NCBI GenBank assembly: GCA_951799445.1
Contig: OX637296.1
Location: forward strand, 62,001-126,000
Length of the DNA: 64,000 bases
Direction: 5' to 3'
Origin: Pseudisothecium myosuroides
Taxonomy: Eukaryota > Streptophyta > Bryopsida > Hypnales > Lembophyllaceae
The position numbers and the translations under genes were made by a program. The notes beneath the pieces are model-generated. The model ran no database searches and was not told where the DNA came from. It saw nothing but the letters and a program-made list of their open reading frames with translations. Of this stretch, positions 25,601 to 36,930 are shown one piece after another; positions within the stretch are counted from its first letter, which is position 1, and each line of letters opens with the position of its first letter.

Positions 25601-27232
25601 CCTGCAATGGTTGCTGGAGTATACCGTTGAAAACTGGAGAAGTTACAGTTATAACAATTGGACAGTTGGAAGGGTGGCATTGGCCACTCCGCATGGAGCC
25701 AAATCATGCGTGGAGTGGTGTAGTAATAGAAATATTCGACCCATACGCTGGCACCGTGTGTTCCCAGAATATGACGATTACCTGACGCAGCTCTGTAGTG
25801 CAACGCTGCCTGCGTACTGTAACAGACAGGCTGGAGAAACCTCTGCAGATGTCGGAGACGGTAGCATTATGAAATAGGGAGAGTTGGATGCGTAGATTGA
25901 CATGATGCACCGGAGCAACGTTGCAACGTTCCAACCCAGTCAGAGCAGCGAGGCCTCTCATACATGAATAAAAACATTTGAAGATGAAGCGCATATGGTA
26001 CATTGTTGTATGACTTGTGAAGTTTTAATGCTATGGAAGTCTCTCTACGTTATGTCAGCTAATACTGAACAGAACATATTGCTTGTTACAAAGAAAGACT
26101 CACTGCATGCATGCTTCACAAAGACTCTATACCATGCAGTTGTCGAACTTCCAATACCTTGCATTTGGCCACGAATCCAATGCACTGGGGGTTCAATTAC
26201 TGTGCTCAAGTTTTTGACATGCATAAGCATGGGCCAAACACACATTCCTTGGCTCGATTTCCTGGTGCTCTGTTAGTACCATGATGTTTTTTTGGGCAAA
26301 TGCACTTGGGGAATCGTAGTTTTTTTTTTGGGTTCAATGTTGCTTTTAAGTTATTGTGAAAAGGTTGCAGGGGTATAAATAATTTAGTTGTTGTAGGGTT
26401 TCATCGTTTATGGCCTCACTTTTGTCCTGAATCTGAAATCGCGTTCCACAAATTTCTGTATGACATTGACTTCTGTGTGGAAAGGCCGTGAATTGGACAC
26501 TGCAAACAATCCTCTTGAGGTTCCACTAACACGGATATGTTCACTGAATCGTGTACAACGAATAATTCCTTTAAGGTGCAAGCATGCATTTCTTTTCCGC
26601 ATATATGTTTATAGTGCTGGACTGAATCCTGTCAGTTCTGTGGTTTTTGTTGTGGACAGGTACTGTGAGGTGGACAATTGAAGGTATTGTCGAGCCGACA
26701 TAGCCGGTTTGGAAGGTCACATCTGCAATTCTACTGTCATAATCTTTGTTCTTGTCCACCGAAATAGTCAATAGCAGTACACGTTTTGATCAGTATCTGA
26801 GCTTCTGGATGTGAATGTCTCCAATATGTCAGTTCTGAAGACCCTCAGTGGGGGTGCGGTGAACGGGGGAGGAGTGGGGACGTACATCAACAATTTCATG
26901 CTTGCAGGATTTTCGTGCCTTCCATTTTCATTAGTCGTGACTCTTGCAGGTGCAAGACGGTGATAGGAAGTGCTCGTAGCTGCAATACTTGTAAGAGATC
27001 ATGTCACACATATTACTAGAATCCTACACATGCCTGTACAGCAGATTCTGGTTGCCGTGAATTTGTAGTTGTACAATTTAGTAATCATTTTGTAGGGGAT
27101 TAATTTCTTTCATATTCAATTCCCGTGAACTCCTCATGCAACGTGATAGTGATGTCGAAAGTGTTGCAGTTCGCTCTTCAGGTTCAATAGAAATTGAGTA
27201 TCCTAAGAGAGCACATCACGTAGACAACAAAG
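22692..27232. other. Central region between the divergent CACTA-B genes
   Basis: Only short frames are present, such as 25533-25877 on the plus strand, with no recognisable domain or phase-consistent exons. This 4.5 kb should contain the promoters of both gene sets, but I see no convincing TATA box or repeat. Confidence 0.4.
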
Positions 27233-30200
27233 ATGGAGTGGAGGTCGAGATTATCTGCTGCGTATCACATGGAGAGGTCAATTGCAAGCAGACAAGGACT
27301 AGCTGAGTATCCTTGCGCGTGTAGAGATTGCAGAGGAGCCAGAGTTCGGAAGTTCGAAACGGTGGCACGACATCATCGAGTGCGTGGCAGAGATCCCTAT
27401 CTCCAATATCCAGTGTTGGTGAGTTCAACAACAAGACGGAGTTCCGTTATATTCTCTGTTACTTCAAAGAATTTGCATTGTTGTTGTCCTATGTTGAGTC
27501 ATTGAGTGACAAATAATCAATAGAAGAGGAGTGCCACGGAGACTGCCAAGGAAGTGGATAATCACCACCTTACTATTCTTGCAGACGGAAGATGGACAAG
27601 GAATAAGAGGACCCACCGATGAAGATATGGGAGTAGGAGAGCAATACTTCCATGGCGTGGAAATGGGTGAAACTGGACACGAGGACTTCGTATGGCCGGA
27701 GAGGACCAATGTCGATGTCGATTCAGCTGTTCACGATGCATTTGCACGTGTGGACAATCTCCACTACAATATGCAGCGGGAACAACAGAGTGACGACAGT
27801 GAAGCTGACATGGACGACGACTTTGACATGCATGGTGCTGATTATGAAGAGTTGGTGCGCGAGTCACAGGAGCCAATTTACGAAGGATGCAGAATGAATC
27901 GTCTGGAAGTTGCCATTGTCCTTGTTACAATGTGTAGTCTTTTCTCAATTCCGTATACATTTCTGGACGAGTTACTAAAATTCCTGTCGCAGGACTTGCT
28001 TCCCAAATCTAACAGTCTGCCACGCACTTCGTACGAGGCAAGACGGATGGTCCTGAAGCTCGGATTGAAGCATGAAGCAATCCATTGCTGCCCGGATGGA
28101 CATGTGTTATTCAGAGGAGAGAAGAAGGATTTGGTCGCTTGTCCCCATGCTGGTTGTGGTAAATCGAGGTACTTGGAGGGATCAAGCACAGTCCCGTGCA
28201 AAGTTCTAAGGTATTTCCCTGTGATTGATCAATTGCAGAGAATGTTTCGGTGTCCCAAAATTGCAGAGATGATGACATTTCACGACAGAAATAAGTCAGA
28301 AGATCTTATCATGAAGTCAGTTGTGGATGGTGAGCAGTGGAAACACATAGATGAGAAGTACCCTGATTTTGCTGCAATCCCCACAAACCTCCGCTTAGGT
28401 CTTGTAGGTGATGGAGTAAATCCCTATGGCAATCAATCAAGCAAGCACTCCGTGTGGCCATTTCTCATCGCCATTTACAATTTGCCTCCGTGGATGACAA
28501 GCAAAAAGTTTTTCTTGAAACTAGTCCTCCTCATACCAGGTCCCCACGCACCAACCGCAGATGTGATAGACACTTACCTAGAGCCACTAGTGGAAGATCT
28601 CTTGAAACTGTGGGAAGGTGTTCCAGCTGTCGATATGTCTAAAGCTAGTGGACATAGGAACTTTTCTTTACGGGCAATTTTGATGTAGTTGGTTCATGAC
28701 TTCCCAGCATACGGACTGCTTTCTGGTCAACAGACAAAGGGATATAGGGGTTGTCCATTGTGCGCATCGGAAACATGTTCAGAGCATTCTAGTAGCTTGC
28801 ACAAGATGATTTATCTTGGTGGCCGCCGTTTCCTAGATTTGCAGCACCGTTTCAGGAATGCAAGAGGAGCCTTCAATGGCAAAACAGAGAGATCGCCGAC
28901 TCCGAAGCGTCAGAGTGGACATGAGGTGTATGCCAATGGTCTGGAGCGTGAAGAATACCTTCGTGAAGGTGGCATGGAAGACGGTGACGAGGACCCCGTG
29001 AAGAAGCACGGCGTCAAACGTGCCAGCATTTTCTTCCGTTTGCCTTATTGGGCGGTAAGTCGATCTGTATTCTTGCCAGATTTTTTTTTTTCATGTGTAG
29101 AACATGGTTTGAACCGCAGTGAATGTCATGAAATCATACAGTACAGAAATTCATCTTATATAACTCATCGTCATAGGTACGCTGTTACAGTGATATTATA
29201 TTTCGGAATGGCCGGGGAACAGGAGTCCCTCACGCTTGAACTTTACATTGCTGGTAGGGGTGCGAGTGTAATTTCCTGTCATTGCTGTTGTGTAGAGTGT
29301 TTGACATTGAGGTGTTAGTGATATGAAGATGGTAAAAAAAAATAGCCTAGCGTTCACGGAGTTAGTGTCGTCGTTCGTACAGACTGTTGAGTCGAAGAAT
29401 TTTGAGTTGAATAATTCTATCTGTAGTAGAATTATGTAGAATGCATAATGTCCGATAGTGCAGGAGCATTCATGATGTGCACAGACCTTTGAAGACACGA
29501 CTACATTGCCTTGACGTAGAGGAAATAGTGAAAGTCTACATTCGTTTTGAAGAGGACGAGAAAGAGAGGAGAGGTCGCCTTGGAAATGAATTTTCTGGGT
29601 CCAATGTGTCAGGGATTTTGGAATATCGTGTTGCACATGTTTCTGACTGTCAAACATAAGCAGTTGATTGAAGTGGAAGTCGAACTGTCTACTGCAGCTA
29701 GGTACGGGAGGATTGGTTTTGGGATGCAGAATTACGGGTCACTACTGCTGATGCTAATGGCTAGAGTTCATTCTTATGTATGGTAGGTAATTGAGGGGAA
29801 CAACTGTGGATGACCGAGTCTTTTGCAAATTTTGCAGGATCTTCCTTGCAGGCACACACTAGATGTGATGCACTGTGAAAAAAATATCTGCGAAACATTG
29901 CTGAAGTTCTTGCTGGGTGAAAATGACACAGCAGCAGTGAGGCTTGATCTGGAGGCGCGGCAGCTGCGGAGTCACCTTTGGCTTCAAGAGACAGCTCCAG
30001 GGAGCAACAAGTTTAGTATGCCCCATAGTGAGTATGTTTTGTCTCCTGCTGACAAAGCCATATTCCTGCAGACATTGCGGAACCTCAGAACTCCGAGCCG
30101 GTATGTGTCTAACATTTGTCAAAAAATTGAGAAGGGGAAGCTCAGGGGACTGAAATCTCATGACTTCCACGTCATAATGCAGCAAATTCTCCCTTTGTGC

Positions 30201-32136
30201 GTACGTAACATCCAAAACCAGGAACTGGCTTCTGCCATTATTAGACTGAGCAGGGTATTTCAAAGAGTTTGCGATAAGGTCATCAGCAAGGACTCGAAGA
30301 ACCAGCTTTTGGAAGATGTGGCGGAGACGATGGTACTTCTAGAGAAACAACTACCGCCAGCAGCATTCCCTATTATGATGCACTTGCCCTATCACATAGT
30401 GCAAGAGGTGTTCATTTGCGGACCTGTACAGAATCGATGGATGTACCCGTTTGAGCGTTATTACAAAGGACTCAAAGGTTTCGTGAGAAACCTTGCCAAA
30501 CCGGAGGGCAGTATGGCAGCATGCTATGAGGTTGAGGAAGCGGCAGGGTATGTAACGGAGTACATGCTCAATTACGGTTCCACAAGTTCAAGGGTGTGGG
30601 ATTGTGAAGAGGATGCCCAAATGATTGACGAAATTCTAGAAGGCCGCGGAGAAACGAGGACACTCACAGCCGAGCGAAGAGAGCTATTTCACAATTTTGT
30701 GATTGACACGTCTGGTTGTTGTGAAGAGTACCGGGAGTGAGTGTTTCTTCCTTTCATTGCATGCCTCATTTGTGTGTATGTATTTGAAAGTTTTGAAGGA
30801 GTAGTACTGAGGCGTTGAATTCTGTACCTGCAAGCTTGGTTGTTTGTTAACATGCTGCCTTTCATAGCTGTCTGATTATGCTTTTCATTGAAATGATGAA
30901 GTCACACTAGTTGTGTGCAAGAATGTGAACATTGTCGGATGGTCCTGTAGGCAGGTCAGAGTCATTGAAGAACTACTTGGTAAGAAACATACGTATGAAA
31001 TGTTGTTTTGGGAAACGTCAATGCTTTAGAATTGTGAATTTTGAATGGAAGTTCATGTGCGCAATGAAGAGGCACATTTCAATGTCACAGCACTGTGAAA
31101 TCCGTAGTCAGTACTGTTTTGTAGAAGGGGCAAATTCAGTAGCAATGGTCTCAAGTTACACAGGAACATATGCAGTTGTAAGTCGGGACTTAAGATCATT
31201 TTAAATTCATGCAGGACTAATACTTATGTATGTACGTGATGTGCCAGACGATACGGTCAGCTGAAGGCACAAAGAGACGAGGAAAGAAGAATTTGGCGGA
31301 GACGGCATCCGCATAGAAGTGGGAGGAGGGGAGACCCGTATCCAAGAAGTTTGGCGGAGTTACCAACTTTTGCCAAATGGTTTGAGGATGAGGCAGAGGC
31401 AGCAGCGGCAGTAGGTTTGGAAGTTCCGGACGTAGTGATGGACATTTCCATTCCCCCAAAATTCAAGTGTAAAAAGTTCAGGAGCATGTGGGCTTTTGGC
31501 TCGCACTTCCGAGTAGCAAGTTACGAAAGAAGGTTACGAACTCAGGACTGTGGCGTGGCAGCAACGTTCACTAGACCGTGGCGGGCGAGTGCAAGGGATC
31601 GCAATCTTGTCGAGGCAGACGTGGAGTATATTGGGGAATTGGAGGAAATAGTGGAGCTTGACTATAGGCACATTTTTAAGGTGGTGGCTTGAGCCTCAAG
31701 TTTTGTGTGTCGGTGGGTCAAGGCAAACTACCGTGGACTGAATGCAACCATGAGAAAGGACAAGTGGGGTTTCACGCTTGCCAATTTTGAGTCGTGCGAG
31801 CGTTTTGGCAAAGAGTCGTTTGCCTTCCCAAAGCACTGTGAACAAGTATTTTACAGTGATGCTTCTGAAATGCCGGGGTGGAGAGTTGTTTTACGAGCAG
31901 ACGTTCGAGGGAGGCGAGTGGATAATCTTAGTGAAGGAATTGAATCTTCTCTGTTGTTTGCTAGAGGGAGTGACAACGACTATGAAGGTCTTCGTCCTCC
32001 TCCAATCATATCGGAGGACATGCCTGAGTGACCAGGAACAGCGACAGAGGTACAAAGAGAAGATATATTCCAGCAACCGTCAGGCGAGGATGAATTATTT
32101 GATCGTGACTTGGGTGACTCATCACAGTCCGATTGA
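27233..32136 (+). pseudogene. CACTA-B TNPD transposase (Transposase_21, DUF4218, DUF4216-like)
   Basis: Exon 1 (27233-27418, 62 codons) is a Transposase-associated domain with the CACRDCRG cysteine pair. Exon 2 (27585-29054) carries the Transposase_21 region: FRCPKIAEMMTFHDR, LGLVGDGVNPYG, IPGPHAPTADVIDTYLEPL, VHDFPAYGLLSG and the GCPLC knuckle, ending LPYWA. Exon 3 (29838-30736) continues DLPCRHTLDVMHCEKN into DUF4218 (MHLPYHIVQEVF, PFERYYKGLKGFVRN). A 3' exon (about 31248-32136) resembles DUF4216 (IVELDYRH, QVFYSD). All introns join in phase 0. Stops: TAG 28686-28688, at the usual Trp of the LMWTI-DFPAYG motif; TGA 31690-31692; TGA 32029-32031. It would cut and paste CACTA elements; this copy is broken. 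Exons between 30737 and 31247 are unresolved. Confidence 0.8.
31671..31702 (+). repeat. 32-bp segment identical to 12392-12423
   Basis: Thirty-two bases beginning CATTTTTAAGGTGG and ending CCTCAAGTT are identical, in the same orientation, to bases 12392-12423 in the LINE ORF1 relic. The TGA that breaks the DUF4216-like frame lies inside it. The central part is the near-palindrome CTTGAGCCTCAAG. Confidence 0.85.
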
Positions 32137-34065
32137 AGGAGCATGCAGTACAGTGGCTTCATTTTGGAGCTGTGGTTTCTTGTATTGATGAAATTCAAGG
32201 GTTCGGTACCTGTAGTTGTTCTAGTTTTTTGTTGTGTAGTTCGAATGATCGATTGCTATTCTGACAGTGATTGGCAGTTCAAATATTGAGGGTAGTTTTA
32301 TTTGTGTTGAAGTTCATGTGGCAGTGGCAAAGCACAGGACTTGCGCAGGAACACTGTATTGGAAGAAGTGGACCACGTTCACAGTGGAAAACTGCCGGTG
32401 GCCTTTTTTGTTGCATTAGATTAGAAATTTCTAGTGTATGAGTTGTTGGAATGAAGGACGTCTGAAATGGACAGGTGGGAGATATGGAATCTGAAATGCA
32501 AAAGGTGCAAGTCCCAGCACAGAAGGTAGTAAAACACATGAAGGCATTGAAGGGAGCGCCGGAATGTGTTCGGCAGTCTCCATAGAATTTTGGCACAAGT
32601 ACATGACAGAGGACAAGGCTGTGAGTGTAACAAGAAGGTGGGCTGGAGTATCAGTCATGATGGATAGAGCAGGGAAGACGACACGGCAGCCAAGTAAGTG
32701 TCCGTTTTCCAGAACACGATGGTGGGCCTTTTTTTTGAAAGCCTCGAAGTCATAGACATGCTCTAATGTGGAAATGACGATGTCAAATTATTCCTTGCAA
32801 TCAGCAGGAAACAAAAAATATTTTGAATGAAGGTCGAAGCCATTTTAGACACGAACACCGACATTGTAATTAGTGTTGCACAAAAAGGAACTGCGCTGCC
32901 AACATTTCGGCATTCCCAGTGTCTGTGGAGAGCGCTGGAGCAGTGAAGTGAGTGGGGCAATTTCCGATGGAATCAGAGAGAACTTGCATAAGGTTTACAG
33001 TCCTCTGATGAACGTGGAGGGGACTGCGGAGGTGAGGAAATTTTGAGTGCTCACTTAGAATTACAGCGATTGTAAGAGTGTTTCCCATTGTATGAAGAGC
33101 GTGAGAAAATTCTGAGTACCAAATTATTTGTGCATCGTTGTGTATGTAGTTTCTTATGTCTAGGTACGTTGAAGCGGAATGCAGGTCCCTCATGATACGC
33201 TGTGAGCAAGGCCCGTGGAGGTTGTATAAGAAGTGTACTGACCCTGATGTATTTGAGGTGCTTGATCTATAATCGAAACTGTGATTCCATATTTCGCATG
33301 CACGGCTGGTGACCGTCAATTTCCTAGATGAGTGCAGGTGTTCAGTACATGGGTGTCAGTAACATGTCAGAGAAATAGGGTGCTTGCATAACAGGGTTTT
33401 TTTTTCTGTTATAGAAGCGAAGGAAAAATTTTGTACATGTATATTACTTGAATGCAAGTGTACAAGGCCAATTACCATGCACAATTAGTACTGGAAGGAA
33501 GCAGTTTGGAGCAGTGGCAATGACTTGAAGTTCTGCCTTGTGAATGGAACACATGTTCAGAATTTCATGTTAACATCTTCAAGAGTAGTTGCTGTAACTG
33601 AGCGGGTCATGTGGAAAGCAGGTTAATTGTCAGAGATAGCTAATTTGTAGTGAAGGTTTGTAATAGAAATTGTGGTATGTCAGTGTCTGAAGAGTTGAGG
33701 TAAAGTGTACTGGACATATTGAGAAGTAATGGAAGCTGCAATGCAGTGCTGCTTTAATTTTCATAAACTTGACGTGGATGGATGTTGTGAACATTTCTTG
33801 GGACTTTGATGGTGTTGTGGTTTTCATCAGTGAATGTATGTATAGTGTGCATTGAATTTTACAGTGAAGACATGGTGGTCAATCAAAGGAATGAAATTTT
33901 TGTTTGCATAATACAAATCCTTGGAATCCTGTGGCTTCTAGTGCTTGCCAGGCACAGCTCTCTACTCAAAAACAACATAAACTTGTTCAAATGGTTTAAG
34001 AATGAAGAGTTTTATAAAAAAACCCAGTTTTATGTTGATTGGAACAGAGTTCTCTTGATTCCGTC
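32137..34065. other. Right subterminal region of CACTA element B
   Basis: No gene is recognisable between the transposase 3' end and the right terminus. Short frames on both strands lack motifs. Confidence 0.4.
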
Positions 34066-34092
34066 TTGGTTTTGAGGTGCCCTCTGGTAGTG
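34066..34092 (-). repeat. Right terminal inverted repeat of CACTA element B
   Basis: It reads GGTGCCCTCTGGTAGTG on the plus strand and is followed by TGA. Its reverse complement pairs with the left terminus over the outer 11 bases with one mismatch. Confidence 0.8.
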
Positions 34093-34542
34093 TGAAGAGT
34101 ATTTTGTGGCAAATGATATAAATGACACACACTATCAACAACGTCCAATTTCAAATTTCTTCAATATTCAAATCCCCAAATACATGGTCACTTTAAAATC
34201 ATTACATGACACCCAAGTCAAGACCGTCTCAATCCGGAAACCGGTCCATGAGCCCAAACCTACAATATATTAAATAGTATATGCTGAAAATTCTTTGATA
34301 CATAGTTTTCCTCATCGCTAGCTAAGACCAAAAGCTAAGAGCGTCCTAAGAGCGTTCAATTTGTGCCAAAAAGAAAAGAAAAGCTAAAAGCGTCACAGAC
34401 TCGATCGCCTTCAAGATCGACCACCTATCTCAACATGACCCTGAAGCAGTTGAGAAAATGTACTCATCTTCTACCTACTGGAGTGACAATTAAGAAGAGA
34501 AATCCTGAGATGGAATTTCCAAGATGATTAAGAAGAAGTTAA

Positions 34543-35900
34543 TTACAATTCTTCTGCCGCTTCGGGCGTGGATCCAGTCTGATCGGCAACCTTCCCGGAG
34601 TCATGATCCTTCCCTTTGATGTGCACAATTTTCCCTTTGTCGGCCAGGCAAGAGAAGACTTCAAGCACCTATCTAAAAGCAGTACTGGTACAGTCTAAAA
34701 GCAGCACTGGTACAGCCTAATCGAACTGACATAGTAATCCAGTCTAAACTTGAACATTACTGAGGAGCAGGACCATAAAGAAGCCACAAAAAGAGAGTCA
34801 CAGCGAAAGTACACTTCATATACACTCAACCTGGTAATAACAAATCCACCAATGGAAAGAAAATATCGAGGACCTTGGATTTGCGAACTTGGTGGAAAAT
34901 GTAAGGTTATCCAAATGGTCATGCTGGTAATCAGGATTCAGTTTCAAAATCACAAACCCTTCTAGCATCATTGACAAAAGAATGTACCTACAAAACATCC
35001 ACCAAGACTTCAGGGCATAAAACAATGAAATTACTATGTAGTTATACCACAGATAAGCAAAGATATAGCAAAAGCGTTTCAAATAGAATTTCAAATTGAA
35101 GCTTAAAAAGGTCACAAAAGGAAGTACTCTCTCGTATAAAGCAAGACTAATTTATGACACAGCACCCTTGAGTCAAACAGTTCTAGCAAATACCTGAAAT
35201 ACAACGGATTTTAGTACAGCTTCGTCTTGCTCTTCCATTTCTTTCTCCTAAAATAGCCAACATATGAAGTTCAAAAGCTGCCCTCCTGAGAATCCATTGC
35301 AGAAATGAGAACTATACACTACCATGCATCTTTGGCAGATACCAGAAACAATGTTAACCAAAGCTGATGACTAAAAGCAACTTCACAACGTCGGAAGGAA
35401 TAAAATACGAGTAAAGCAAAGCATGAACCCCATGAGCCTCTTTTGAAGAATCATGCTTTTCACATCCTTTAAATAAACTATAGAACCATCTAATCAATGT
35501 ACACAACATCATAGAGCATCGTCTGGATGCGGCCTTGTGATGCTGACAAACTAAGAATTAAACTTACCTTTTTAGAAGCCGTGCTGCGAAGAGCTGCCAT
35601 CATATCTTCTACATCGACTATTGCATGCCGGGACTGTGCCAAGAACCAAGAAAAATGTTCCACTTCATCTACATGCTCATGACATGAGGAATGATCTGCA
35701 GCAAGTTGCTCAATTCAGCAAAAATTGATCTCATTCTATCTGAAACCCTAATTGATTCTTTAATCACGAATCCACAATGACCTCACTGACATGTTTGAGC
35801 TAAGGTAGTTACAGATTGAAGATGCGCTTACAAGTAAATTCGTCCAATTCACAAATGGAACTTACAGTTTTAGAATTGGCCAATGCGATGCGCTCCACAA
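34543..35900 (-). CDS. Unrecognised minus-strand plant gene, 3' four exons
   Basis: Four exons join in phase 0 with good splice sites: one ending 35866 (FVERIALANSKT|GTAAGT), then 35708-35568 (QLAADHSSCHEHVDEVEHFS, WFLAQSRHAIVDVEDMMAAL, RSTASKK), 35247-35194 (EKEMEEQDEAVLKSVVFQ) and 34668-34543 (VLEVFSCLADKGKIVHIKGK to AAEEL and TAA). The protein is small and mostly charged-helical. RHAIVDVEDMMAAL is loosely like the end of a histone fold, but I do not recognise the family. No ATG is found in frame upstream before a stop, so the 5' end is missing, frameshifted or on another exon. CACTA element B lies 450 bp downstream of the stop; that gap shows nothing. Confidence 0.45.
34674..34717 (-). repeat. 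22-bp tandem duplication of an intron acceptor region
   Basis: Two 22-bp units (34674-34695 and 34696-34717) differ at two positions. On the minus strand each contains a pyrimidine tract and TTTTAG just upstream of the last exon of the gene at 34.5-35.9 kb, so there are duplicate candidate acceptors. Confidence 0.75.
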
Positions 35901-35925
35901 ACTCCAAACTCCAATACAGACGCTT

Positions 35926-36930
35926 TGAAACACTTCTCGATACAATCCTCCTCGATACAAACGCTTTGATACGCTTGCAGTGCCCTCAGGAAAAAGAAAC
36001 GCCACCCCCGCCAACAGAAAGAGGGAAATCTCACATAGCGCCTCACAAAACGCGGAACACAAGAGTTCAATTCCGCCAAACCCTAGCAACGGATTGCGGA
36101 GACAGTCAAAGAGCCAAAATAACAAAGAAAGGAGGAAAATTTTGTTAACATTTAACATGTTTAAAATATTTAGTTTGCACAAGTTTGGAATAGACTTTTC
36201 TTAATAAATATAGTTGTGTTGCATTGGATCTGTTGTAATGGTCTATGCAAATCCGAGGGCACAGAGTTTGGCTCAACAAATGGGGTTTGCAGTGAGCAAA
36301 TTGGAGTGAGTGGGTTGAGGATGCTCTTACCACCTTCTATACTGCAAAATAAAGGAAATATCTATTTTTTTTGAAAAGGAAAAACATCTTTTACTAGAAA
36401 AGAAACAACACAACCGAAGCCTCATAAAGAATCACTAACTAGCAGAAGGTAATACAAGAATCTCGTGGGACCCAAAATAGTTATTCCAACTTCCAACCTG
36501 ACACCCCGAACCGGCGAAACCACACAAGAAGTCCCTTTTTGATAGAAACAATCAATTAAAATAAGCCCACAAAACAACACGACGAACACTTGGCATGTGA
36601 CACTTCTTCTTTGGTACTAACCCCGGCCACGACGCTGCCACTTATCAAAACCCTGTACGTACCCATCCGTGCCTCAACATGCACCCCGCATGTGACCTGC
36701 ATTTTCTGGATGAATACATCCATCCTTCAATCATAAACTACGCGCTTTTACAAGGAAACTGGACGAAAATTTCGAGAAATTCGTCCAGATTTATGGATAA
36801 CTTAGATGGCCCAATCACAATTACCACTGAAGTCCACTGGGTGAGTCACTCACTGACTCCAGGATTGATAATAAAAATTTCCTCCGTATCAAGCAGAATT
36901 CATCATCCAACGGATGAATATGTGAGGGGA
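35926..36930. other. No recognisable gene
   Basis: This is AT-rich sequence with only short frames, without repeats or motifs I can name. Confidence 0.4.

Larger units (their letters stand above)
14970..34092 (+). mobile_element. CACTA element B, complete, 19.1 kb
   Basis: The left end is CACTACTAGAG at 14970. The right end, read in reverse complement from 34092, is CACTACCAGAG, followed on both sides by a GGGC..CC-type stretch. The three bases before the left end (14967-14969) and after the right end (34093-34095) are both TGA, the 3-bp target duplication typical of CACTA transposition. Inside are a minus-strand TNPA-like gene (18.3-22.7 kb) and a plus-strand TNPD transposase (27.2-32.1 kb) in divergent orientation. 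Both have premature stops, so the copy looks inactive. Confidence 0.85.

Noticed and set aside
25533..25877. Plus-strand ORF in the CACTA-B centre
   Set aside because: Starts at a non-ATG codon, has no recognisable domain and no splice partners; not enough to call.
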